Shown in pieces: positions 18,201 through 26,028 of a DNA stretch of 64,000 bases. Made by a program: the position numbers and the translations under genes. How positions within the stretch are numbered: the stretch's first letter is position 1; each line of letters opens with the position of its first letter. Under the pieces are notes generated by a model. It searched no databases and was not told where the DNA came from. It saw nothing but the letters and a program-made list of their open reading frames with translations. The DNA comes from G965230065 sp965230065 (GTDB lineage: Bacteria > Bacteroidota > Bacteroidia > Cytophagales > Cyclobacteriaceae): NCBI GenBank assembly GCA_965230065.1, contig OZ245942.1, positions 1,922,001-1,986,000 on the forward strand. Reading direction: 5' to 3'.

Positions 18201-18796
18201 CTTGCATTTTTGCCATGGGCGAAATAGCAGAACACCGCCAGAATTTGAATGGCATTACCGCCGCCGCCGAGCAACAGGCCGATGTAGCTGCCCGCTTCAT
18301 TGCCGGGGATTTCCTCAGCCTTTACGAAGGTTCGGTGCCCATGAACATCCTGAAGTTTTCTAACCTGGACCTCTGCTCATTGGGTATGGTAGAAATTCCC
18401 CACAACCAGGCAGCTGAGTATGAAGAAATCGTTTTTCTTGACAAGGCGAAGACCTATTACAAAAAGTGCATCATCCGCAATGATAAGCTGGTGGGTGCTA
18501 TTTTGATGGGCGATAAAACTGAGTTTGCCGAATACAAAACCCTGATTGAAGACAAAACCGAACTGGCCGACAAAAGAGATAAACTATTGCGGGCCGGAGG
18601 AAATTCACAAAAGGTATTGGGAGAGTTGGTATGCAGTTGCGGCAACGTAGGCAAAGGCAATATCGAGCAGGCTATTGAAGGTGGTTGCAACGAATTCAGG
18701 CAGCTTTGCCAGCAAACGGGTGCCGGGCTGGGCTGTGGAAGTTGCAAGCCGGAAGTAAAAAATATTTTGGAAAGTAAAATTCTTGTCGTAAAATGA
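15287..18796 (+). CDS. Assimilatory nitrate reductase: molybdopterin catalytic part fused to NADH/FAD/[2Fe-2S] reductase part
   Basis: An 1169-residue cytosolic enzyme reducing nitrate to nitrite. Residues 1 to about 700 are a NasC/NapA-like molybdopterin oxidoreductase with an N-terminal [4Fe-4S] set C11-x2-C14-x3-C18 and C46, and a C-terminal molybdopterin-dinucleotide domain (LILTTGRVRDQWHTMTRTGK). From about 705 a second protein begins: a pyridine-nucleotide-disulphide-type oxidoreductase with two Rossmann motifs (VVIGAGAAAYRF near 710 and MIVGGGLLGLELAAA near 848), then a BFD-like [2Fe-2S] domain at about 1115-1160 (CSCGNVGKGNIEQAI, CGSC). This corresponds to Bacillus NasC and NasB joined in one chain, so electrons can pass from NADH to molybdenum within one polypeptide. 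It has no siroheme domain. The next gene overlaps by four bases (ATGA). Confidence 0.92.
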   Translation: MESSGTYKTTCSYCGVGCGIIVNKDRQGKIEVKGDPDHPVNRGMLCSKGMNLHYVASDTSDRLLYPQMRWSKNHPLQRVSWDAAFTRAAAVFRSIIDRHGPDSVGFYVSGQCLTEEYYLVNKLVKGYLGTNNIDTNSRLCMSSAVVGYKKTLGDDSVPIAYEDIELADCFFIAGANPAWCHPILFRRIEAHKENNPQVKLVVVDPRKTQTCAMADLHLQIRPGTDTVLYHAIGRCLIENGDIDLQFIKNHADGFEEYQQEVMQTTVEDAAQICDVSVDDIRLAAHYIGEAKGFLTLWAMGLNQSASGVNKNLALIDLNLITGHIGKPGSGPFSLTGQPNAMGGREVGGMANLLAAHKNLLDPQHRQEVADFWGVSQIAEKPGLTATEMFDALHSGKMKAVWVICTNPLVSLPDARMAEEALQKANFVVVQDISKNADTAKYADLLLPAAGWLEKEGTMTNSERRISYLEKGIDAPGEALPDAEILCRFAQKMGYEGFDFKNMAEVYDEHCHLTKGTRIDISGLSYDRLKEQGTAQWPVPSKDHEGTPRLFTDRKFYTPNGRAQIHTSGPENQSEPLSPDFPLILTTGRVRDQWHTMTRTGKVNRLKTHISKPFLEIHLYDAGERGIKEGDSVVISNGRGEVRVHAKITDTIKRGVVFLPMHWGKILGKDFSRANNLTNNVFDPVSKEPDFKFSAVQVEKYEKPNQRIVVIGAGAAAYRFINTYREVNQQDEITVFSKEEYPFYNRVLLPEYVSDHLGWEELLKFAEGEFEKLNVKLYAGRSVEEINRLHKTVEDSKGQIHDYDILIMATGSRAFVPGGVPMHLPGIFTMRSRDNADDLKNYLGGNGHVMIVGGGLLGLELAAALREVDIKVSIVQLASRLMERQLDTTASKLLREKVEEMGVEIFMNNQVQHIETTDTPKQLNARLKSGKIVGCNAVVYAVGTRPNIEIAREAGLACGRGVQVNDYLQTEDPCIFAMGEIAEHRQNLNGITAAAEQQADVAARFIAGDFLSLYEGSVPMNILKFSNLDLCSLGMVEIPHNQAAEYEEIVFLDKAKTYYKKCIIRNDKLVGAILMGDKTEFAEYKTLIEDKTELADKRDKLLRAGGNSQKVLGELVCSCGNVGKGNIEQAIEGGCNEFRQLCQQTGAGLGCGSCKPEVKNILESKILVVK

Positions 18797-20274
18797 ACGT
18801 GCAAAACATCATCAAGCCCATCGTAATGCAGAAAAAAGACCTGGTAAGGGTATTTGTCAAGGGAGGTATTTTGTCGCCCGGCGATTTTTACAAGATTATA
18901 TGCACGGCCCACAGCCTGGGTACCGATTATATCCACCTTGGCTCAAGGCAGGATATACTATTTCCTTTGAGGGACAAGAACCTGGACAAACTTCGAAAAA
19001 CTTTTGACGAAATCAGTACCGATTTTGATACGGATGGAGAAAAGTACCAAAACATCGTGAGCTCTTACGTGGCACTGGATGTAATGCCCTCAACAAACTG
19101 GCTGGCTGCGCACATTTACCATTACGTACTGGATACGTTTGATTACCGCCCCTGTCTTAAAATCAACATTACCGACCCTGCCCAAAGCATGGTGCCTCTC
19201 TTTACCGGAAACCTCAACTTTGTGGCTTCTCCGGTTGACAATTTCTGGTACTTATATCTCCGGTTTCGGGAGATAGATGCCAAGCCCTGGTGCTGTCCTG
19301 ATTTAATTTACGGGTTCGACATCGCCAAAGTGTCACAGGCTTTGGAAGAAATGCAGCCCGCCAATAGCGGATTGGACTACCCCGCACTTTACAAAAAATT
19401 AAAAGAAACAGTAAAATACCATTCCCAGCCTGTTACCGCACCCCTGGAGTATCCTGATACTACTTTCCCTTATTATGAAGGGTTGAACCGCATTGCCGGG
19501 GATAAATACTGGTTGGGTGTGTACTGGCGAAACAATAAATTCACCATTAGTTTCCTGAAAGCTTTGTGTGAGTTATGCCTGCAAACCAACATCGGAAAAA
19601 TGAGCATGGCGCCCTGGAAATCGTTCATCGTGAAGGGTATTGCGGAAAAAGACCGGATTGTTTGGGAAAAACTTTTAGGAAAATGGGGTATCAACATCCG
19701 GCATTCTTCTTTGGAACTGAACTGGCATTTGCCCGTGCTGGACAAAGACGCTTTAGAATTGAAAACGTATTTAGTGCGTGCGCTCGATCAGCAGGATATC
19801 AGTACATATGGTCTCACTTTTACGGTGAAAACCCAGGGAAACGCTGTGCTTTTCACTTCGGTAGTTATTGAGAAAAACGATCAGGAGCGGAAAAATGCAC
19901 CAGATACTTATAACATCATGTACTCCAGGGAGTTCAACCCCAACCTGATGGAATACACCTATTATGCCCGAAAAGTGCCCCGGGAAATCATACCGGCCAT
20001 GCTGATTGAGTTGAGCAAGAAATATTATGAGCAGTTGGAAGAACACAAGCCCTATTCGGGAAACGGAGAAGAACAGAAAGTATCTTCCTCTACTTCTACC
20101 AAAGCCCTTTACCAATGTACAAATTGCCTCACTATTTATGATGAAGCGTATGGAGATGAGATCGCAAACATAAAAGCAGGAACTCCTTTTGAACAATTGC
20201 CCGATGCATACACCTGCCCGGTATGCAGCAGCCCCAAGTCAGCTTATCAATTGATGCACCCCTCAGAAAACTGA
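18793..20274 (+). CDS. Siroheme-reductase-like protein lacking cluster cysteines, with C-terminal rubredoxin domain
   Basis: A 493-residue protein, translationally coupled to the nitrate reductase. Residues 1 to about 430 follow the nitrite/sulfite reductase layout: an early ferredoxin-like half domain (LVRVFVKGGILSPGDFYKI), the RQDI-like word in LGSRQDILFPL, NIVSSYVALDV, KINITDPAQSMVPLFTGNL, and a second half domain (IGKMSMAPWKSFIVKGI). At the two places where active reductases carry C-x5-C and C-x3-C for the siroheme/[4Fe-4S] centre, no Cys is present. Residues about 440-490 form a rubredoxin fold with CTNC and CPVC binding one iron. Such proteins recur in Bacteroidetes nitrate clusters, usually named just rubredoxin. 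It may carry electrons for nitrite reduction or serve in cofactor handling; a nitrite reductase activity is not supported by visible ligands. Confidence 0.8.
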   Translation: MNVQNIIKPIVMQKKDLVRVFVKGGILSPGDFYKIICTAHSLGTDYIHLGSRQDILFPLRDKNLDKLRKTFDEISTDFDTDGEKYQNIVSSYVALDVMPSTNWLAAHIYHYVLDTFDYRPCLKINITDPAQSMVPLFTGNLNFVASPVDNFWYLYLRFREIDAKPWCCPDLIYGFDIAKVSQALEEMQPANSGLDYPALYKKLKETVKYHSQPVTAPLEYPDTTFPYYEGLNRIAGDKYWLGVYWRNNKFTISFLKALCELCLQTNIGKMSMAPWKSFIVKGIAEKDRIVWEKLLGKWGINIRHSSLELNWHLPVLDKDALELKTYLVRALDQQDISTYGLTFTVKTQGNAVLFTSVVIEKNDQERKNAPDTYNIMYSREFNPNLMEYTYYARKVPREIIPAMLIELSKKYYEQLEEHKPYSGNGEEQKVSSSTSTKALYQCTNCLTIYDEAYGDEIANIKAGTPFEQLPDAYTCPVCSSPKSAYQLMHPSEN

Positions 20275-20437
20275 AAGAAGGATTAGGATTATACTACTTC
20301 CTTTTATTTATAGTCTCAATGGGCAAAATGTAGTGAGTTCAATAAGCTCTCTATTTTTTAAAGGAAATCGGTAAAAATCCCCTAACTTTAATTACACAAA
20401 GTAACCTTACTTTACAGATTCAATGTGATTTCCACAT

Positions 20438-22528
20438 ATGAAAGAACTCTTTAGCAGCTTAGAAAAATTATTTAAAGCTTTTGGAGAAGTTGCCCACTTA
20501 CCCAAATGGTTGATTAATGAAATTACATTTTACATTCTACTTTTTGGCTTTCTCCTCACATTGCTCAATTTATTATGGAAACTCATAAAGTTTGTTTTAT
20601 TAACTAGAAACCAAAGAATACTCAACAGAGACCTTCATCCTTATTTTTCTAATAGTGATGTAGAAAGAGCCACGAGATACTATATCCCTACCAAATACCA
20701 AAATGTTGCGCCTTCTGAAGATGACGAACCTGGCAGATATTATATAGCCTCTCCCAAAGATCAATTAATCCCTCTTTTTCTAAAAAAAGCCTTCAAATTT
20801 GGTGAAGATGACCATAAATTTTATCTGATCCTCGCTGATGCTGGCATGGGAAAAACTACCCTTATGGTCAATCTTTATCTGGCCTACAAAAACCAATGGA
20901 AGTTGCCCTGGCATCTTAAAAAGCATGATATAAAGTTGCTACCTCTTGGAGCACCCAATATCCTTGAAAAAGTTAAAAGTATTGAGGAAAAGGGTGATAC
21001 CATTTTATTACTCGACGCTTTTGATGAAGATATAGAAGCTTTGCATGATCACGATAAAAGAATGAAAGAAATTTTAGAAGTAGCGAAAGATTTTAGAAAA
21101 ATAGTCATTACCTCCAGAACCCAATTTTTTCCATCAAAAAAAGAAGAACCCCATGAAACAGGATATATCACTTATGGAGATGAAAATAAAGAAATAAAAT
21201 TCCAGAAATTGTATTTATCAGTTTTTGATGATAAGGATATAAAAAAGTATCTGAGAAAGAGGTTTTCACCATTCAGCAGACTACAGAAAAAATATTACAA
21301 GGCTTACAAAATTATAAAGAAAAGCCCTAACCTGATGGTACGTCCTATGCTGTTGAGTCATATTGAGGATTTGGTAAATTCAAAACCTGATTTTGAATTT
21401 AGTTATCAAATTTATGAAGTATTGATCAACAAATGGATAGAACGGGAAGCTTCTAAACCAGGTATTAAAGAAAAATACGGTAGTAAAGAAAGGTACCAAG
21501 AACTATTATATGAATTCTCTCATCAACTAGCGATTGATTTGTATGAAAATAAAGAAAATAGAGGAGGGTATTTTATTGCTAAAAAGGAAGAATTTGGAAA
21601 GGATACGTCCTTAAGTTTAACAGATTTTGAGGAAGATCATTTACAGCTTTCAGAAGCTGAGATGAGAAGCAAATCATTATTGAATAGAAATGCGATAGGG
21701 CAATATAAGTTTTCTCATAAGTCTGTTCTGGAGTATTTTCTAGCGAAAGAAGCAGTAGAAAATGTTGAGTTTTTTATGAAATTCAACTTTAAGGGGAATG
21801 ATGCCGCAAAAAATTTCATTTCGGAAATGGTATTTGACAACTTGTTACTCCCTAATCTTATCAAATGTAGTGGGAGTTTTTCCACCAGGAATACAAAGTC
21901 TAAACCGCTCAACCAATTAAGTAAAAATGATTTTGGAAAGATAAAAACTTTTACTATCAAAAAAATTCCTGATAATTTAGATATTGTTTATTTATCAAGT
22001 TTAGAAACGCTGGAAGAACTTTTAATTATTGATAAAGACAAGTATAAATTACTATACTTGCTTTACTCACTCTTTATTCGTTTCTGGGTACTGCTAGATA
22101 AGCTAGACAATTTAGACCAGCTAAATCTACAAGGATTGTTAAATCAACTAAAGCTACGAGGATTGTTAGATCAACTAAAGCTACGAGGATTGTTAGATCA
22201 AGAGTTTCTAGACCAACAAACCCTTCGACATTTACGAACTCTACGAGTCGTTCGAGATCAACCACACCATCGAAGACTGCTAAAATTCCTAAAAAGGCAG
22301 GGCTTAGAAGATAAATTGGACCTAATAGAGCAGCTAGAACTAATAGACCAAATAGAATTAATAGACCAACTAAGTCAGCAAAAATCACTAGTAAAACTGA
22401 GCCAGCAAGACCTCATAGACTTGATAGACCAAAGAGATCAATCAGAAAATCTTATATACATTAATTCCTACTTAAGGAAAATAAAATGGATTGAAAACAG
22501 GCTTCCACACTGCAAAATTTTTTATTAG
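20438..22528 (+). CDS. Membrane-anchored NACHT-type STAND NTPase (putative defence protein)
   Basis: A 696-residue, AT-rich gene unlike its neighbours in base use. The N-terminus has one membrane helix at about 31-55 (FYILLFGFLLTLLNLLW). A P-loop NTPase follows: Walker A ADAGMGKT at 133-140, Walker B TILLLDAFDED at 188-198 with the acidic DxxDE-like tail of NACHT proteins, and sensor-like VITSRTQF at 223-230. A helical region with a winged-helix-like stretch (YKFSHKSVLEYFLAKEA) comes next, as in NACHT and NLR-like proteins. The C-terminus (about 530-690) is rich in Leu, Asp and Gln and contains near-exact repeats. Many bacterial NACHT proteins are antiphage sensors, so defence is a fair inference; no effector domain is recognised, and the membrane helix might be the effector. 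It stands alone between the nitrate operon and uvrB. Confidence 0.75.
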   Translation: MKELFSSLEKLFKAFGEVAHLPKWLINEITFYILLFGFLLTLLNLLWKLIKFVLLTRNQRILNRDLHPYFSNSDVERATRYYIPTKYQNVAPSEDDEPGRYYIASPKDQLIPLFLKKAFKFGEDDHKFYLILADAGMGKTTLMVNLYLAYKNQWKLPWHLKKHDIKLLPLGAPNILEKVKSIEEKGDTILLLDAFDEDIEALHDHDKRMKEILEVAKDFRKIVITSRTQFFPSKKEEPHETGYITYGDENKEIKFQKLYLSVFDDKDIKKYLRKRFSPFSRLQKKYYKAYKIIKKSPNLMVRPMLLSHIEDLVNSKPDFEFSYQIYEVLINKWIEREASKPGIKEKYGSKERYQELLYEFSHQLAIDLYENKENRGGYFIAKKEEFGKDTSLSLTDFEEDHLQLSEAEMRSKSLLNRNAIGQYKFSHKSVLEYFLAKEAVENVEFFMKFNFKGNDAAKNFISEMVFDNLLLPNLIKCSGSFSTRNTKSKPLNQLSKNDFGKIKTFTIKKIPDNLDIVYLSSLETLEELLIIDKDKYKLLYLLYSLFIRFWVLLDKLDNLDQLNLQGLLNQLKLRGLLDQLKLRGLLDQEFLDQQTLRHLRTLRVVRDQPHHRRLLKFLKRQGLEDKLDLIEQLELIDQIELIDQLSQQKSLVKLSQQDLIDLIDQRDQSENLIYINSYLRKIKWIENRLPHCKIFY
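22127..22202 (+). repeat. 27-bp tandem repeats inside the NACHT gene
   Basis: Units begin at 22127, 22154 and 22181 (the last partial), each starting CTAC(A/G)AGGATTGTTA. They encode a nine-residue LRGLLDQLK unit, keep the frame, and lie in the C-terminal sensor-like region. Units 2 and 3 are identical over 20 bases, which suggests recent copying by slippage. Confidence 0.9.
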
Positions 22529-22617
22529 TCCCTGCCTACAATGATACCAAAGTATAATAAAATTGCCAGTAATTGTCATTCGTATTGCCGATATTATCGG
22601 CCCAATTTACAAAAGCT

Positions 22618-24639
22618 ATGGATTTTCAACTCATTTCAGACTACGAACCTACTGGAGACCAGCCGATAGCCATCCGTCAACTGTCAGAAGGGCTGCATGC
22701 CGGGGAACCTGCACAAACCTTGTTGGGTGTAACCGGCTCGGGTAAGACTTTCACCATCGCCAATGTGGTGAAGGAAGTAAACCGCCCTACCCTGGTGCTG
22801 AGCCATAACAAAACGCTGGCAGCTCAGTTGTTTGGGGAATTCAAGCAGTTTTTCCCGGAAAACGCGGTGGAATACTTTATTTCTTATTACGATTATTACC
22901 AACCGGAGGCTTACATCCCTACCACCAATTTGTATATAGAAAAAGACCTTTCCATCAATGAAAATATTGAAAAATTGCGCCTGAGTGCAACATCTTCCCT
23001 ACTTTCAGGGCGGCGGGATGTGCTGGTGGTGGCCTCGGTTTCTTGTATTTATGGTATTGGCAACCCCGATGAGTTTGGCAAAAATGTAATCCGTTTGCAG
23101 GAAGGCGACCGTATTCCCCGCAATAAGTTGCTGTATGCTTTGGTAGATATTTTATATAGCCGCACCGAAGTAGAATTCAAAAGGGGCAACTTCCGGGTAA
23201 AAGGGGATACGGTGGATATTTTCGTGGCCTATGCCGATTTTGCTTATCGCATCTATTTCTGGGGCGATGAAATTGAAGCCATCCAGCGCATTGAACCGGC
23301 TTCAGGTAAAAAAATTGCTGATGAGCGCATGATTACCATTTTCCCGGCCAACCTGTTTGTAACCAGCAAAGATGTGGTGAACAAGGCCATTTATGAAATT
23401 CAGGACGATATGGTGGAGCAGGTACATCTGTTTGAAGATGAAAGGCGGTTTCTGGAAGCCAAGCGACTGAAAGAACGCACCGAATTTGACCTGGAAATGA
23501 TACGCGAACTGGGTTACTGCTCCGGCATAGAAAACTATTCCCGCTACTTTGACAGAAGAGACCCTGGCCAGCGCCCATTTTGCCTGCTGGATTATTTTCC
23601 TGATGATTTCCTGATGGTGATAGATGAAAGCCACGTTACCATACCCCAGGTGCGTGCCATGTGGGGGGGCGACCGTTCCCGCAAAGTATCGCTCGTAGAC
23701 TATGGTTTCCGCCTGCCGTCCGCTTTGGATAACCGTCCGCTGACTTTCAATGAGTTTGAAGATATGATCGGCCAGACCATCTATGTAAGTGCTACGCCTG
23801 CCGACTACGAACTGCGCAAATCGGAAGGGGTTGTGGTAGAACAAATTATTCGCCCCACCGGATTATTAGACCCTACCATTGAAGTACGCCCCAGCCTGAA
23901 CCAGATTGACGATTTGCTGGAAGAAATAGACGAGCGCATCAAAAAAGACGAAAGAGTACTGGTAACCACCCTCACCAAAAGAATGGCCGAAGAACTGACC
24001 AAATATTTGGTACGGGCAGGTATCAAATGCCGCTACATCCACTCAGAAGTAAAAACCCTGGAACGGGTAGAAATCCTGCGCGACCTCCGACTGGGGGAAT
24101 TTGATGTGCTGGTAGGCGTAAACCTGCTCAGGGAAGGACTGGACTTACCCGAAGTTTCTTTGGTAGCCATTCTGGATGCCGACAAAGAAGGCTTTTTGCG
24201 GAACGAACGTTCGCTGGTCCAGACGATAGGCCGGGCTGCCCGAAATGAAAACGGGGCGGTGCTCATGTACGCCGACAAAATCACAGACTCCATGCAGCGG
24301 GCCATTGACGAAACCAACCGCCGCCGTAGCAAACAGATGGAGTATAACCTTGAGCATGGCATTACACCCCGCACCATTACCAAAAGCAAGGAATCCATCA
24401 TGGGGCAAACCAAAGTGGCCGACTCTAATACGAAAGCAAGGAAAGTGTATGCAGGCCCTACAGAAACCAGCGTAGCTGCCGATCCGGTAGTAGCTTACAT
24501 GGGCAAAGACGACCTGGAAAAGCTCATCCAAAAAACCCAGAAAAACATGGAAAAGGCCGCCAAAGAACTGGATTTCATCGAAGCCGCCCGCCTCCGCGAT
24601 GAACTGTTTGAACTGAAAAAATTGCAGGAAGAGAAGTAG
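22618..24639 (+). CDS. uvrB: Excinuclease ABC subunit B
   Basis: A 673-residue DNA-repair helicase of nucleotide excision repair that verifies damage after loading by UvrA and recruits UvrC. The start at 22618 (MDFQLISDYEPTGDQPIAIR) is chosen over an upstream ATG at 22573 because it is the usual UvrB N-terminus. Visible are Walker A GVTGSGKT, the damage-wedging beta-hairpin region YYDYYQPEAYIP, helicase motifs including DESHVTIPQ and IGRAARN, and the C-terminal UVR coiled coil (LEKLIQKTQKNMEKAAKEL) that binds UvrC. Length is normal. Both flanks hold AT-rich accessory genes. Confidence 0.97.
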   Translation: MDFQLISDYEPTGDQPIAIRQLSEGLHAGEPAQTLLGVTGSGKTFTIANVVKEVNRPTLVLSHNKTLAAQLFGEFKQFFPENAVEYFISYYDYYQPEAYIPTTNLYIEKDLSINENIEKLRLSATSSLLSGRRDVLVVASVSCIYGIGNPDEFGKNVIRLQEGDRIPRNKLLYALVDILYSRTEVEFKRGNFRVKGDTVDIFVAYADFAYRIYFWGDEIEAIQRIEPASGKKIADERMITIFPANLFVTSKDVVNKAIYEIQDDMVEQVHLFEDERRFLEAKRLKERTEFDLEMIRELGYCSGIENYSRYFDRRDPGQRPFCLLDYFPDDFLMVIDESHVTIPQVRAMWGGDRSRKVSLVDYGFRLPSALDNRPLTFNEFEDMIGQTIYVSATPADYELRKSEGVVVEQIIRPTGLLDPTIEVRPSLNQIDDLLEEIDERIKKDERVLVTTLTKRMAEELTKYLVRAGIKCRYIHSEVKTLERVEILRDLRLGEFDVLVGVNLLREGLDLPEVSLVAILDADKEGFLRNERSLVQTIGRAARNENGAVLMYADKITDSMQRAIDETNRRRSKQMEYNLEHGITPRTITKSKESIMGQTKVADSNTKARKVYAGPTETSVAADPVVAYMGKDDLEKLIQKTQKNMEKAAKELDFIEAARLRDELFELKKLQEEK

Positions 24640-24678
24640 AGCAGTTTTGCAAAATCAGGAAGCCCCTCTAACCCCCGG

Positions 24679-24748
24679 CCTGTGTCTCACAGGACGGAAT
24701 ATCACCGTTTTGTAATTGTTTGGAAGTGGTCGGTGCGACACCGACCAC
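24679..24748. repeat. Pair of intergenic hairpins after uvrB
   Basis: Two palindromes lie in the 216-base gap 24640-24855: CCTGTGTCTCACAGG at 24679-24693, and GTGGTCGGTG/CACCGACCAC (loop CGA) at 24726-24748. A related pair with the same spacing style is found at 26380-26452, so the two pairs bracket the HNH-HigA segment. Confidence 0.75.
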
Positions 24749-24855
24749 GAGGAAACAAACCCTTTAGTTTCATAAAAACAGGACTGACTATCGTGTTTTT
24801 AACGTAGAAAGTAGGACAACTTGTACTGGGTAAATGACCCCTTTTATGATAATTT

Positions 24856-25779
24856 TTATTTTAATTGATTAAAAATACTCTGTACAATTAAGTCATCCAA
24901 ACTAAAAATATTTGCTTTGTTTTCTTTAATCATATTTTCAAGAACCAAACCTCTAATATTGTAGGTTTTGTATGACATTCTAAAGCATCCAAAGAAGCAA
25001 TTAAATATATTAATATAGCATAGTAAACCACATTCTTTGGTTGCGTATAAAATAAGATAATGCCGATTGGTTTCAACATTTAAATATTTCTTAAAAGAAG
25101 GGAAAATATCGTCTTCTATAAGATTTGATGAAAACTTGAATGTGGATTTTTTCAATTCCTTAAAATCGAATTCTTCATAACATGCCTTCTTTAGAATAGA
25201 AGATATTTTGTTTGCTTCATCATCCATAAAATAATTTGGAATCTCTTTACAGGTAAATTCATAGGCTATTTTCAATAAAGCCAAATTATACTTGAATAGG
25301 TCTATTCTAAAATTACCAACAAATGTATTATCTACTTTTTCAGTAATGAAGTCAGATAATTCTAAATTATGTTTTTTACAATAACTACGTATGTTATGGG
25401 TGTCATTGATATCAAAGGCTGCTCCATTTTTTGTTACCTTAGGTGTCAATTTGATTTTTGAAAAATCTTGGTAGATTTTAGCAGTGCGTTCGGGGTAAGC
25501 TTTTAATTTATACTTTCTGTCTAATGGGTGAGGAACTCTTCCATTCTGACTTTTAAGTTTCAATTCTTCTCTTTTCATTTGACTAAACAAATGCTCTGTT
25601 AAATAGTAGTCTACTTTCCCCCCCAGCTTTGAGTTACAGCCTTCACATACTAAGTCTGTTGTATAATGTCCGCCAAGCGCATCTGGAATTATATGTTCAA
25701 CTGAAAATTTCTCCTTTAATTCACGGCAAATTATGCAATGTTTTTTTCTGATGATATTTACTTTATTCATAATGGTCAA
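24856..25779 (-). CDS. HNH endonuclease-domain protein
   Basis: A 307-residue, AT-rich gene. The N-terminal 65 residues hold a zinc-finger HNH nuclease: CIIC, then VEHIIPDALGG with the catalytic His, then CEGCNSKLGG supplying the second Cys pair and Asn. The remaining 240 residues are unrecognised and rich in Lys, Phe and Asn. Stand-alone HNH proteins of this kind turn up in mobile DNA and defence loci. No methylase or partner is adjacent. A Met three codons in could be the true start. Its base composition resembles the NACHT gene on the other side of uvrB. Confidence 0.8.
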   Translation of the reverse strand: MTIMNKVNIIRKKHCIICRELKEKFSVEHIIPDALGGHYTTDLVCEGCNSKLGGKVDYYLTEHLFSQMKREELKLKSQNGRVPHPLDRKYKLKAYPERTAKIYQDFSKIKLTPKVTKNGAAFDINDTHNIRSYCKKHNLELSDFITEKVDNTFVGNFRIDLFKYNLALLKIAYEFTCKEIPNYFMDDEANKISSILKKACYEEFDFKELKKSTFKFSSNLIEDDIFPSFKKYLNVETNRHYLILYATKECGLLCYINIFNCFFGCFRMSYKTYNIRGLVLENMIKENKANIFSLDDLIVQSIFNQLK

Positions 25780-25928
25780 AAAATCATTAAATTAACCTGA
25801 TTTACTTCTATTCTACTCAGAAGGTATTGAGTCAAAAATAGTCTCAAGAGATACTATGTCAATAATAAATATACTAAAGAAATCCCTGTGTGATGATTTT
25901 AAATAAAACAATTTAAGAATATTTTTAT

Positions 25929-26018
25929 GTCAAGAGACATCTAGTAAGATGTATTTGTTTTGAATGGAAAAAATGAGTAGATGGCCCCGAAAATGTTGAA
26001 ATCGTAGACTACCATTAA
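25929..26018 (+). pseudogene. higB: Remnant of a HigB toxin
   Basis: Directly before higA, one frame reads VKRHLVRCICFEWKK, then TGA at 25974-25976, then VDGPENVEIVDYH and TAA at 26016-26018. The words RICFEWK and VEIVDYH are the usual C-terminal end of HigB-type RNase toxins, and the position just before higA is the normal higBA order. A further stop lies upstream in the same frame and no start or N-terminal half is found, so the toxin has decayed to its last 30 or so codons. Confidence 0.7.
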
Positions 26019-26028
26019 TTATTAAGAT

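Noticed and set aside
22125..22210. CRISPR-like array
   Set aside because: Units are directly adjacent without spacers and remain in frame within a protein gene, so this is a tandem repeat.
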